Source of the DNA: Faecalibacter sp. LW9
GTDB lineage: Bacteria; Bacteroidota; Bacteroidia; Flavobacteriales; Weeksellaceae
Direction of reading: 5' to 3'
Length of the DNA: 64,000 bases
NCBI RefSeq assembly: GCF_034661295.1
Contig: NZ_CP141062.1
Location: 310,001 to 374,000 of the forward strand
The notes beneath the pieces are model-generated. The model had not been told where the DNA came from. It worked only from the letters and a program-made list of their open reading frames with translations, and did no database searches. Made by a program: the position numbers and the translations under genes. Below are positions 1 to 8,061 of this stretch, in pieces. Numbering within the stretch: the first letter of the stretch is position 1; every line of letters starts with the position of its first letter.

Positions 1-960
1 GAAGCAGGTAATTCTGCGAACATTATTATGGGTATTGGTGAAGATCCAGAATTAGGTGATGCTATCAGTGTAACAATTGTTGCGACGGGTTTTCCGGCAG
101 ATGATCAATCTTACACAGGGAAAGAAGAGGTAAGAGTAGTTCATACCTTAGTGGAAGAACAAACGATTAGTCGTCCGTTATCGACAGAAAATCAAGCGCA
201 ACCTCGTGTTGTTCCTGTTGTTTCGAAAGTGAATCCAATTTCATTAAATTTTGGACGTAATGCGGCTCCTACTCAGCCAGCACAATCTGCTCCATCATAC
301 CAAGCGCCTCAGCAGCCATCTAATCCTCAAAATAATTATCAAGGATATTCACAAGCTCCAACGCAAGCTCCTGATGGAACAGTACGCTATACATTAGAAG
401 ATGATGAGGTAGCCCCAGTACAGCAAAGAACAAATTATGATGATCTTGAACCTCGTTTGAAGTCTGCTCCTTCAACTCCATCTCAAAATGCTCCTCAAAG
501 CACAGGATATGGACAGCAAACATCTAACCCATATCAAGGTGTAAATCATTCTTCAACGCCCTCTAACGAGCCTCAAAACAGTTATACAGGATATCAATCA
601 CCTCAATCTCAAGTTTTCAACATTGATAATGTTCCAGCGATGCAGTCTCAACAAGAGTCTCCATCTGTAGCAGTTGAGGAAGAAACTGTTCAACCAATTA
701 TGGAACAGACTGCAGATACAACATTGGATCAAACCGTAGAAGATAGAAGAAACAGACTTCGTCAATTCAACTTTAAATTTAATTCGCAATTGACGAATCA
801 ACAAGTTGATGAGTACGAACAGATTCCTGCTTATCAAAGACAAGGAGTCCAGTTATCTAATCGAACTGAAAATAAGACGTCTGATTTATCATTAGGTACA
901 AACAATAACAATGAACCTCAGATTCGTCCAAATAACTTCTTACACGATAATGTAGATTAA
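1..960 (+). CDS. ftsZ: Cell division protein FtsZ, C-terminal part (5' end outside window)
   Basis: The reading frame is open from base 1, so the gene begins upstream of the window. The first 30 or so residues (SANIIMGIGED, then a VTIVATGF ending) are the end of the tubulin-like C-terminal domain of FtsZ, the GTPase that forms the division ring. They are followed by a long linker of over 200 residues rich in Gln, Pro, Asn and Ser, as is common in Bacteroidota FtsZ. The last residues (RPNNFLHDNVD) resemble the conserved C-terminal peptide that binds FtsA-type membrane anchors. A hairpin terminator follows at once. Identification is secure; the N-terminal GTPase domain cannot be examined here. 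Confidence 0.95.
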   Translation, partial: EAGNSANIIMGIGEDPELGDAISVTIVATGFPADDQSYTGKEEVRVVHTLVEEQTISRPLSTENQAQPRVVPVVSKVNPISLNFGRNAAPTQPAQSAPSYQAPQQPSNPQNNYQGYSQAPTQAPDGTVRYTLEDDEVAPVQQRTNYDDLEPRLKSAPSTPSQNAPQSTGYGQQTSNPYQGVNHSSTPSNEPQNSYTGYQSPQSQVFNIDNVPAMQSQQESPSVAVEEETVQPIMEQTADTTLDQTVEDRRNRLRQFNFKFNSQLTNQQVDEYEQIPAYQRQGVQLSNRTENKTSDLSLGTNNNNEPQIRPNNFLHDNVD

Positions 961-986
961 TTCAATCACAATATTCTTATTATATA

Positions 987-1018
987 AAGCTTCAACTCTT
1001 CAGTTGAAGCTTTTTTTG
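987..1018 (+). terminator. Rho-independent terminator after ftsZ
   Basis: An 11-bp stem (AAGCTTCAACT pairing with AGTTGAAGCTT) with a short loop runs into a tract of seven T residues, 27 bases after the ftsZ stop codon. Confidence 0.85.
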
Positions 1019-1021
1019 TTG

Positions 1022-1029
1022 TAAATTTG
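1022..1029 (+). promoter_or_regulatory. Candidate -7 element (TAAATTTG) for the yqeY-like gene
   Basis: TAAATTTG fits the Bacteroidota -7 consensus TAnnTTTG and lies 17 bases before the ATG at 1047, directly after the ftsZ terminator. No good -33 TTG is seen at the usual distance, so this rests on the -7 box and position only. Confidence 0.45.
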
Positions 1030-1046
1030 ATGTAAAATAATATCAT

Positions 1047-1499
1047 ATGAGTTTAGAAGCAAATATCATGTCTCAATTAAAAGAGGCAATGAAAGCTAAA
1101 AATACAATCGCTTTGGAAGCACTACGTGCTGTAAAATCAGAATTATTATTAGCAAAAACTTCTGGAGCTGGAGGTGAGTTTACAGAAGCACAAGAAATTG
1201 CTTTATTACAAAAGTTAGTAAAGCAAAGAAAAGAAGCAGCAGAACAATTTAAAGCCAATAATCGTACGGAATTAGAAGAAAAAGAATTGGCTCAAGCTGA
1301 AGTTATCATGCAATTTTTACCAAAACAATTATCTTCAGAAGAATTGGAAGTCATCATTAAAGAGATTATTGCTGAGGTAGGAGCTACATCGCCTAAGGAT
1401 ATGGGGAAAGTAATGGGTGCAGCATCATCAAAATTAGCTGGTAAAGCAGAAGGAAAATTAATTTCAGAAAAAGTAAAAGAATTATTAAACCAAATGTAA
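1047..1499 (+). CDS. GatB/YqeY domain protein
   Basis: A 150-residue soluble protein of the GatB/YqeY family, which is related to the C-terminal tRNA-binding part of the GatB amidotransferase subunit; the cellular role of the stand-alone form is unclear. Length and pattern fit: an N-terminal helical half with MSQLKEAMKAKN and ALRAVKSEL, the characteristic MQFLPKQLSSEEL segment near residue 90, then a smaller domain with SPKDMGKVMG. It sits between ftsZ and an RlpA-like gene and has its own terminator, so it is probably a single-gene unit. The start is the first ATG after the ftsZ terminator. Family assignment is confident, function is not. Confidence 0.9.
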   Translation: MSLEANIMSQLKEAMKAKNTIALEALRAVKSELLLAKTSGAGGEFTEAQEIALLQKLVKQRKEAAEQFKANNRTELEEKELAQAEVIMQFLPKQLSSEELEVIIKEIIAEVGATSPKDMGKVMGAASSKLAGKAEGKLISEKVKELLNQM

Positions 1500-1525
1500 T
1501 TCTTTATATCCCACTTTAATGAAAT

Positions 1526-1561
1526 AAAAAAGCTAAGACAATCAATGTCTTAGCTTTTTTT
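1526..1561 (+). terminator. Rho-independent terminator after the yqeY-like gene
   Basis: A stem of about 14 bp (AAAAAGCTAAGACA with TGTCTTAGCTTTTT), a five-base loop and a run of T, 27 bases after the stop codon. Confidence 0.85.
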
Positions 1562-1780
1562 GATAATAAATGTGTATTTTTATTAAATTTAAAAAATGCT
1601 GATAATCAGTGAGATAACTAAAAAAATACTTCAAATCATAATATTTTTAGGAAATCGTCTTTATTTTAACAATTTTTTAACAATTCATGTAAAACCTTTA
1701 CTATACAATGGTTCCGAGCATTTTCCTTACTTGAAAATACCTTATTAGAATAATTCTAAATAAGTAGGGGGTATCCTCCT

Positions 1781-1788
1781 TAAATTTG
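1781..1788 (+). promoter_or_regulatory. Candidate -7 element (TAAATTTG) upstream of the RlpA-like gene
   Basis: The 314-base gap 1500-1813 holds the yqeY terminator and then AT-rich sequence with no coding potential that I can see. TAAATTTG lies 25 bases before the RlpA-like ATG. Directly before it (1765-1782) is an imperfect GC-rich palindrome (GGGGGTATCCTCC) that stands out from its AT-rich surroundings and could be an operator. No clear -33 box is seen. Confidence 0.4.
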
Positions 1789-1813
1789 CAACGTAATCAG
1801 AAAAATCTAACGG

Positions 1814-2353
1814 ATGAAAAAAATTATATTGACGTTGGTAACATCGTTAATGATTTTTCCAATAGCAAATGCTGATGGTAAAATTTTAAGAGGATCGGAA
1901 GCCGAACTACTTGAGGGTCAAGCTAGAATCGTGCTAAATCCAAATGAAAGATTTAACATTCTGGCTGATAATGATACTATTAAACCTGTTAATGATAGTA
2001 TGTCAGCTGAAGATGAAATGAAAATTAAAGCAGTAATTGAAGAAGCTGCTGAAGTTTCATCAGGTGTGGTTTCTTGGTATGGAGGTAAATTCCATGGAAG
2101 AAAAACAGCGAGTGGAGATCGATATGACAAAAACGAACTTACAGCTGCACACAAAACTTTACCTTTCGGGACAAAAGTGAAAGTAACAAATACAAGAAAT
2201 GGAAAATCTGTAGTTGTAGAAATTAATGACAGAGGTCCATTTGTTAAATCTAGAGTATTAGACTTAAGTCAAGCAGCATTCAATGAAATTGGTCACACCA
2301 ATACAGGAGTAATGCACGTAGAGTATGAAGTATTAAATTCAAACGAAAATTAG
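1814..2353 (+). CDS. RlpA-like double-psi beta-barrel secreted protein
   Basis: A 179-residue exported protein. Residues 1-20 form a signal peptide ending in IANA. Residues 80-175 are a double-psi beta-barrel of the RlpA family, with SWYGGKFHGRKTASGDRYD, the LPFGTKVKVTN segment and the NDRGPF motif whose Asp is catalytic in peptidoglycan-cleaving homologues. In other bacteria RlpA cuts glycan strands lacking stem peptides at the septum; the same activity here is inference. No SPOR domain is present, so it would not be recruited to denuded septal glycan in the usual way. It is a single gene with its own terminator. The start gives a proper signal peptide. Confidence 0.85.
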   Translation: MKKIILTLVTSLMIFPIANADGKILRGSEAELLEGQARIVLNPNERFNILADNDTIKPVNDSMSAEDEMKIKAVIEEAAEVSSGVVSWYGGKFHGRKTASGDRYDKNELTAAHKTLPFGTKVKVTNTRNGKSVVVEINDRGPFVKSRVLDLSQAAFNEIGHTNTGVMHVEYEVLNSNEN

Positions 2354-2372
2354 TCTAGTCTCGAAATCTTCT

Positions 2373-2404
2373 AAAGGAAAACATGAAAATGTTTTCCTTT
2401 TTTA
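2373..2404 (+). terminator. Rho-independent terminator after the RlpA-like gene
   Basis: AAAGGAAAACAT pairs with ATGTTTTCCTTT around a GAAA loop and is followed by a T tract. Confidence 0.8.
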
Positions 2405-2423
2405 TTTCTTGAATGAAAAGCAA

Positions 2424-2456
2424 AAAAAAACGTAATCCATAAGGATTACGTTTTTT
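2424..2456 (-). terminator. Terminator of mqo (works on both strands)
   Basis: AACGTAATCC and GGATTACGTT pair around a four-base loop. A-rich sequence on the left and T-rich sequence on the right make it a plausible terminator in both directions between two convergent genes. Confidence 0.8.
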
Positions 2457-2474
2457 ATATGTTGAGATTAAAAA

Positions 2475-3947
2475 TTATTTAATTTTTAATACTTTATTTG
2501 TTCTAGCTCTACTTTCTTCAATTAATTGAGCATTATTGAAATCTTCACCAAATGAAGGGATCATTGATTTAATTTCTTTGTTCCATTGCGTTTTCATTAA
2601 CTCTGGGAAACATTTATTTAAAACATTGATCATTGCACTTACAGAAGTAGATGCTCCTGGAGAAGCTCCTAATAAAGCTGCAATTGAACCATCAGCAGAA
2701 GAAACGATTTCTGTACCAAATTTTAATACCCCTTTACCGTTTTGTTCTTCGATAACTTGTACACGTTGTCCAGCAGTTTGTTCAAACCAATCTTCTAATT
2801 TCGCTTCAGGGAAATATTCTTTTAACGATTCTACTTTTTGAGCTTTAGATAACATTACTTGCTCAATTAAGTATTTCGTTAAATCCATATTATTTAAACC
2901 ACAGCTTATTAAGAAACCAACATTTCCTAAATTCACTGATTTAAATAAATCTAAATGAGAACCTTCTTTTAAGAATTTCGTTGAGAAAACCGCAAATGGT
3001 CCGAATAATAATGATTTCTTACCATTAATTACACGTGTATCTAAGTGAGGTACAGACATTGGTGGTGCACCAATTTTAGCTTTACCATAAACTTTAGCAA
3101 AGTGTTTTTTAATCACTTCTTCGTTTTGACAAATTAACCATTGTCCACCTACAGGGAATCCTCCGAATTTTTTCGACTCTGGAATACCTGATTTTTGTAA
3201 CGTTAAGATAGCTCCACCACCAGCACCAATAAATACGAAATCTGCATTTACAGGTTTAGAATTTCCAGATTTTAAATCTTTTACTTTAACTGCCCATTTT
3301 CCGTTTGATAAACGTGTAACGTCTGTCACTTCGTGAGAAGTTTCTAAAGTAATTTCACCTTTTGCTTGTAAACCTTTGAAAATTTCGCGTGTTAATTCAC
3401 CAAAGTTAACGTCAGTTCCGATTTCCATAAAGGTAGCGGCAACTTTCTCATTTGGATTACGTCCTTCAACAATTAATGGCGCCCAAGCTTTAATTTGTTC
3501 AAAATCCTCAGAATATTGCATGTCCTTGAATAAAGGATGCTGAGACATTGCCTCGTATCGTTTTCTTAAGAATTTTACGTCATCTTCACCCCAAACAAAA
3601 CTCATATGAGGAGTTTTACGTAAGAAGTTTTCAGGAGAAGAGATATAGTTATTATCAATTAAATAAGACCAAAATTCTTTTGATGTCTCAAATTGCTTTG
3701 CAATATTAATTGCTTTAGTAATATCAACATTTCCGTCTTTTCCTTGTGGTGTATAATTTAACTCACAAAAAGCAGAGTGTCCAGTACCAGCATTATTAAA
3801 TGCTTCAGAACTTTCGAAACCAATTTTATCTAATTTTTCAAAAACTGAGATCTTAATTTCTGGATTTAATTTTTTTAGAATAATACTTAAGGTAGCACTC
3901 ATGATTCCAGCACCAATTAAGACTACCTCTTGTGGTTGTTTTTCCAT
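2475..3947 (-). CDS. mqo: Malate:quinone oxidoreductase
   Basis: A 490-residue FAD enzyme, full length for the family. It oxidises malate to oxaloacetate and passes electrons to the quinone pool at the inner face of the cytoplasmic membrane, in place of or beside NAD-dependent malate dehydrogenase. The N-terminus carries a Rossmann FAD motif (VLIGAGIMSATL, residues 9-20), followed by the family's SSEAFNNAGTGHSAFCELNYTP region (shown here in part: AFNNAGTGHSAFCELN). Near the C-terminus ALLGASPGASTSVSAM is typical of Mqo. The gene is alone, with a terminator shared with the RlpA-like gene. The start ATG gives the usual short N-terminus. Confidence 0.95.
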   Translation of the reverse strand: MEKQPQEVVLIGAGIMSATLSIILKKLNPEIKISVFEKLDKIGFESSEAFNNAGTGHSAFCELNYTPQGKDGNVDITKAINIAKQFETSKEFWSYLIDNNYISSPENFLRKTPHMSFVWGEDDVKFLRKRYEAMSQHPLFKDMQYSEDFEQIKAWAPLIVEGRNPNEKVAATFMEIGTDVNFGELTREIFKGLQAKGEITLETSHEVTDVTRLSNGKWAVKVKDLKSGNSKPVNADFVFIGAGGGAILTLQKSGIPESKKFGGFPVGGQWLICQNEEVIKKHFAKVYGKAKIGAPPMSVPHLDTRVINGKKSLLFGPFAVFSTKFLKEGSHLDLFKSVNLGNVGFLISCGLNNMDLTKYLIEQVMLSKAQKVESLKEYFPEAKLEDWFEQTAGQRVQVIEEQNGKGVLKFGTEIVSSADGSIAALLGASPGASTSVSAMINVLNKCFPELMKTQWNKEIKSMIPSFGEDFNNAQLIEESRARTNKVLKIK

Positions 3948-3967
3948 CTTGATTTCTAAATTTACTA

Positions 3968-3975
3968 CAAAGTTA
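3968..3975 (-). promoter_or_regulatory. Candidate -7 element (TAACTTTG) for mqo
   Basis: On the minus strand this reads TAACTTTG, fitting TAnnTTTG, 20 bases upstream of the mqo ATG. No clear -33 TTG was found at 18-22 bases. The rest of the gap, 3976-4187, is AT-rich and shows nothing I can identify before the insertion sequence begins. Confidence 0.4.
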
Positions 3976-4187
3976 TTAATAAATGGCTTTATATGTTAGA
4001 AATTCAATAATAAAAATCAATGATATTTTACATAAATATCTTGATATTCGATTATTAGTTATTTATTTTTAAAACAATAAAAGGTATTAGATTGTATTTA
4101 ATGATTCAATTAAATCACCTACTGTAGATTTAATTTCAAATGTTTTTTTACGAATGATTGAATAAAAATTTTGTTTGGTAAATCTTC

Positions 4188-4219
4188 TGACTAGTCCTAA
4201 AATAGATTGACAGTTATTA
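4188..4219. repeat. Left terminal inverted repeat of the IS3 element
   Basis: Imperfect inverted copy of the sequence at 5462-5493. Shared blocks are GTCCT, AAATA and TTGACA; the outermost bases are TG. Confidence 0.7.
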
Positions 4220-4227
4220 AACAATAT

Positions 4228-5043
4228 TTATATCCGAAGAGATTTTATTTCTTCGGATTTTTTGTGTCTCATTTCAGGGGTCTGCATATTGAGACTCAAA
4301 TGAGGTCGTGTGTTATTATAAAGATACACACTTTGTTCTACCATTTTGGTTAATTCAGTAATATCTTTTGTTTTTTCGATTAAAAACTCTTGTTTCAATA
4401 TCCCATTAATTCTTTCCGCTAAAGCATTTTGATAACAATCATAGCCGTCTGTCATCGATGGTATGATCTGATTTTGTTTTAAAATTGTCTGATAATATTC
4501 CGAGCAATACTGTAAGCCTCTATCCGAATGATGGATTAATTTCTCATTATTTATTCTATTTTTAATAGCCATTTTTAGCGCTATAGATACATTTTCCGCA
4601 TTCATATTTTCACTTACAGAATAACCCATTATTTTTCGACTATAAGCATCTGTCACTAAAGAAAGATAACAAACGGCTTGCTTGGTTTTTACATACGTTA
4701 TATCACTTACAAAGACCTGTTCTGGTTTATTAATCTCTATTTCTTTGTATAAATTAGGATGTTTCCTTAACCAATGTTTAGAGAATGTGGTTCTTGTGTA
4801 TTGTTTTTTAGGTGTTATAAGTAAATTTTCTCTTCTCAGATAATCAAACAAAGCATCTCGACCCATCTTTATGTTTAGCTCTTTTAGCTGTTCATTCAGA
4901 ATATAATAAAGCTTTCGAGTTCCTATTCTTGGTAATTTTATTCGAACTTCTAGAACTAATTTTTTAACCTGTAAAAGCTCTGATTCTCGAATAGAATGAC
5001 GTTTTAGTGCAGCATAGAAACTTTGACGACTTAACCCAAGCAA
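4228..5043 (-). CDS. IS3-family transposase OrfB (DDE integrase domain)
   Basis: The catalytic half of the transposase, 271 residues from a TTG codon. It has an N-terminal HTH_21-like region (RLPRIGTRKLYYIL type) and an rve integrase core with the DDE triad visible as VSDITYV, HHSDRGLQYCS and LAERINGILK. The frame has no ATG near its 5' end but stays open upstream across the end of OrfA in the -1 frame, reading INISCSCRLLGLSRQSF, which is a typical IS3 junction. The working protein is therefore most likely an OrfA-OrfB fusion made by -1 ribosomal frameshifting near the CAAAAAC at the end of OrfA, not a product of the TTG. No damage is seen. Confidence 0.9.
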   Translation of the reverse strand: MLGLSRQSFYAALKRHSIRESELLQVKKLVLEVRIKLPRIGTRKLYYILNEQLKELNIKMGRDALFDYLRRENLLITPKKQYTRTTFSKHWLRKHPNLYKEIEINKPEQVFVSDITYVKTKQAVCYLSLVTDAYSRKIMGYSVSENMNAENVSIALKMAIKNRINNEKLIHHSDRGLQYCSEYYQTILKQNQIIPSMTDGYDCYQNALAERINGILKQEFLIEKTKDITELTKMVEQSVYLYNNTRPHLSLNMQTPEMRHKKSEEIKSLRI

Positions 5044-5063
5044 TCTACATGAGCAAGAAATAT

Positions 5064-5474
5064 TTATTTCTTGTTTTTGGAGTTTGAGGATTGTTGGGTA
5101 TTGTACTTTTTTCTGATTTGAGTACCAAGCTGTTCATCGGCTATATCAATCATTGTATTAAGTATTTTGACTCTTAGCTTTTCATCAGCCAATTCTTTTT
5201 CTAACCGTTTAATTTTTTGCGCTGGAGTTTCTTCTGATTTTGACATAGTATGAATAATTGGTTTGCTCCAATCTAAGTTACCATATTTTCTGAGCCAAAC
5301 CAAAACTGTACTTCTTCCTTGTATTCCATAGCATTTTTGAGCTTGTTTGTAAGTAAAGTCACCTTTTTCTATTTGGGATACAACTGCTAATTTAAAGCCT
5401 AAGGTGTAATCGCGTTGTTTTCGCTTTTTTCTCTCTAAATCTGATGAGTTCATAATAAGTTGATTTAGTGTCAA
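5064..5474 (-). CDS. IS3-family transposase OrfA (helix-turn-helix)
   Basis: A 136-residue DNA-binding protein. Residues 20-70 form a helix-turn-helix (TLGFKLAVVSQIEKGDFTY, then QGRSTVLVWLRKYG), and residues 85-115 form a leucine-zipper-like coiled coil (IKRLEKELADEKLRVKILN), as in other IS3 OrfA proteins that bind the element's ends and multimerise. It ends in an A-rich tract that could serve as the slippery site for production of the OrfAB fusion. The start lies inside the right-hand terminal repeat region, as expected. Confidence 0.88.
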   Translation of the reverse strand: MTLNQLIMNSSDLERKKRKQRDYTLGFKLAVVSQIEKGDFTYKQAQKCYGIQGRSTVLVWLRKYGNLDWSKPIIHTMSKSEETPAQKIKRLEKELADEKLRVKILNTMIDIADEQLGTQIRKKYNTQQSSNSKNKK

Positions 5475-5493
5475 CTTATTTCAGGACGGGACA
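5462..5493. repeat. Right terminal inverted repeat of the IS3 element
   Basis: Read inward it starts TGTCCCGTCCTGAAAT and goes on to TTGACAC; it matches the left end with a few mismatches. Confidence 0.7.
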
Positions 5494-5502
5494 AGGAGAT
5501 AA

Positions 5503-5534
5503 AAAAAGCCATCCGATTTGGATGGCTTTTTTAT
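5503..5534 (-). terminator. Terminator of groEL
   Basis: AAAAAGCCATCC pairs with GGATGGCTTTTT, loop about five bases, with A-rich sequence on the left giving a T tract on the minus strand. The IS element ends only nine bases away. Confidence 0.85.
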
Positions 5535-5556
5535 ATTTATATGAGATGAAGTTTGA

Positions 5557-7197
<1,641 letters not shown>

Positions 7198-7201
7198 TTA
7201 G

Positions 7202-7236
7202 GCAGTAAGCGATAAGCATTAAGCTTAATTTACTGC
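7202..7236. repeat. Inverted repeat between groEL and the four-helix-bundle gene
   Basis: GCAGTAA (7202-7208) and TTACTGC (7230-7236) form a 7-bp inverted pair. The interior contains GATAAGCATTAAGCTTA, and a related motif (ATAGCATAAAGCTTA) appears on the other side of the same gene at about 7588-7602. These AAGC/GCTT-rich flanks look like insertion scars or processing hairpins; that is inference. Confidence 0.5.
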
Positions 7237-7586
7237 AGGTTTAATTTATTTTTTAAAGTATAAATTTTGCTTTTAATTAAATTAATTTCTTGCGTTAGAA
7301 TCTCATAATTAGAATCATCAATGTATTTCAGATCTTTCGCTAATAAAATTAAATATTCGGTTTCTGAAGCTGAACCTAAAGCTATATTAAGAAATTGATT
7401 AAATTCTTTATCACTATTTCTCCCACATCCTACCGCAATATTTGTTGGAATAGACATCGAAGATCTTCTGATTTGACTTGTGAATGAATAAGTCTCGTCT
7501 TTAGGAAAAGAATTAGAAATGGTATAAATCTTCAAAGTGAATTGATGACTTAATTGCCAAATCTCATATTTTTTAAAATCTTTCAT
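7230..7586 (-). CDS. Four-helix-bundle protein (S23 / 23S rRNA intervening-sequence family)
   Basis: A 118-residue protein with the typical layout of the S23-like four-helix-bundle family: FKKYEIWQLSHQFTLKIYTI at the start, SFPKDETYSFTSQIRRSSMSIPTNIAVGCGR in the middle (recognised by the FPKxExY and QIRRSSxSIPxNIAEG-like segments), and a helical C-terminal end. Members are found in rRNA intervening sequences, next to diversity-generating retroelements, and scattered through Bacteroidota genomes; no biochemical function is established. Here it separates groES from groEL in the same orientation, flanked by AAGCTT-rich repeats, so it is probably co-transcribed with the heat-shock genes. Family call firm, role unknown. 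Confidence 0.85.
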   Translation of the reverse strand: MKDFKKYEIWQLSHQFTLKIYTISNSFPKDETYSFTSQIRRSSMSIPTNIAVGCGRNSDKEFNQFLNIALGSASETEYLILLAKDLKYIDDSNYEILTQEINLIKSKIYTLKNKLNLQ

Positions 7587-7620
7587 AGCTTATAGCATAA
7601 AGCTTAAAACCTAAAGCATA

Positions 7621-7899
7621 TTAGATGATTGCTAAAATATCAGCTTCACGCATGATTAAGTAATCTTTACCCTCTAATTTTAATTCTGTACCAGAATATT
7701 TACCATAAAGCACTTTGTCACCGATTGCAACAGTCATTGGCTCGTCTTTTTTACCATTACCAATTGCAACAACGATTCCTTCTTGTGGCTTTTCTTTCGC
7801 TGAATCTGGGATAATAATTCCTGATGCTGTTTTAGTTTCTGCAGGAGCTGGTTCAATCACAACTCGGTCTGCTAATGGTTTAATGTTTAATTCTGACAT
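7621..7899 (-). CDS. groES: 10 kDa co-chaperonin GroES
   Basis: A 92-residue protein that caps the GroEL ring. It shows the standard [19 protein letters not shown] start (mobile loop follows), the [12 protein letters not shown] strand, [13 protein letters not shown], and the EADILAII ending. It is the first gene of the leftward chaperonin operon. I looked for a CIRCE operator upstream (7900-7990) and did not find one, so HrcA control is not supported by the sequence. Confidence 0.97.
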   Translation of the reverse strand: MSELNIKPLADRVVIEPAPAETKTASGIIIPDSAKEKPQEGIVVAIGNGKKDEPMTVAIGDKVLYGKYSGTELKLEGKDYLIMREADILAII

Positions 7900-8003
7900 A
7901 TCTTTTATTTTTTTTATAAAATTTAGTAATGTTTGTTTGTGCTCTTAACTATTCGAAAAGTGTGCCATTGCTTATTTTCTGACATTTTGAAATTGTTAAT
8001 TGT

Positions 8004-8038
8004 AAAAAAAAATGCCAGGTTCTGACAACCTGACATTT
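8004..8038 (-). terminator. Terminator of the metalloprotease operon
   Basis: On the minus strand AAATGTCAGGTT pairs with AACCTGGCATTT (one mismatch) and is followed by nine T residues. It closes the transcript from 10709 to 8062 and lies just upstream of groES. Confidence 0.8.
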
Positions 8039-8061
8039 AATGTACATTTGTACGAAGAATA

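Larger units (their letters stand above)
4188..5493 (-). mobile_element. IS3-family insertion sequence
   Basis: A complete-looking element of about 1.3 kb with two transposase frames read leftward. The ends, both read inward, start with TG and align well: TGACTAGTCCTAAAAT on the left and TGTCCCGTCCTGAAAT on the right, continuing into a shared TTGACA. No flanking 3-5 bp target duplication is visible with these boundaries, so the ends may be off by a few bases or the duplication has been lost. It sits between mqo and groEL and spares the groEL terminator, so it probably does no harm. The reading frames look intact and the element may still be active. Confidence 0.88.

Noticed and set aside
4185-5496. 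Three-base target-site duplication around the IS3 element.
   Set aside because: The flanking bases TTC and AGG do not match, and shifting the ends by a few bases gave no duplication either.
7900-7990. CIRCE operator or sigma-54 promoter upstream of groES.
   Set aside because: No TTAGCACTC-N9-GAGTGCTAA is present. A TGGCAC on the minus strand is not followed by TTGC at the right distance.
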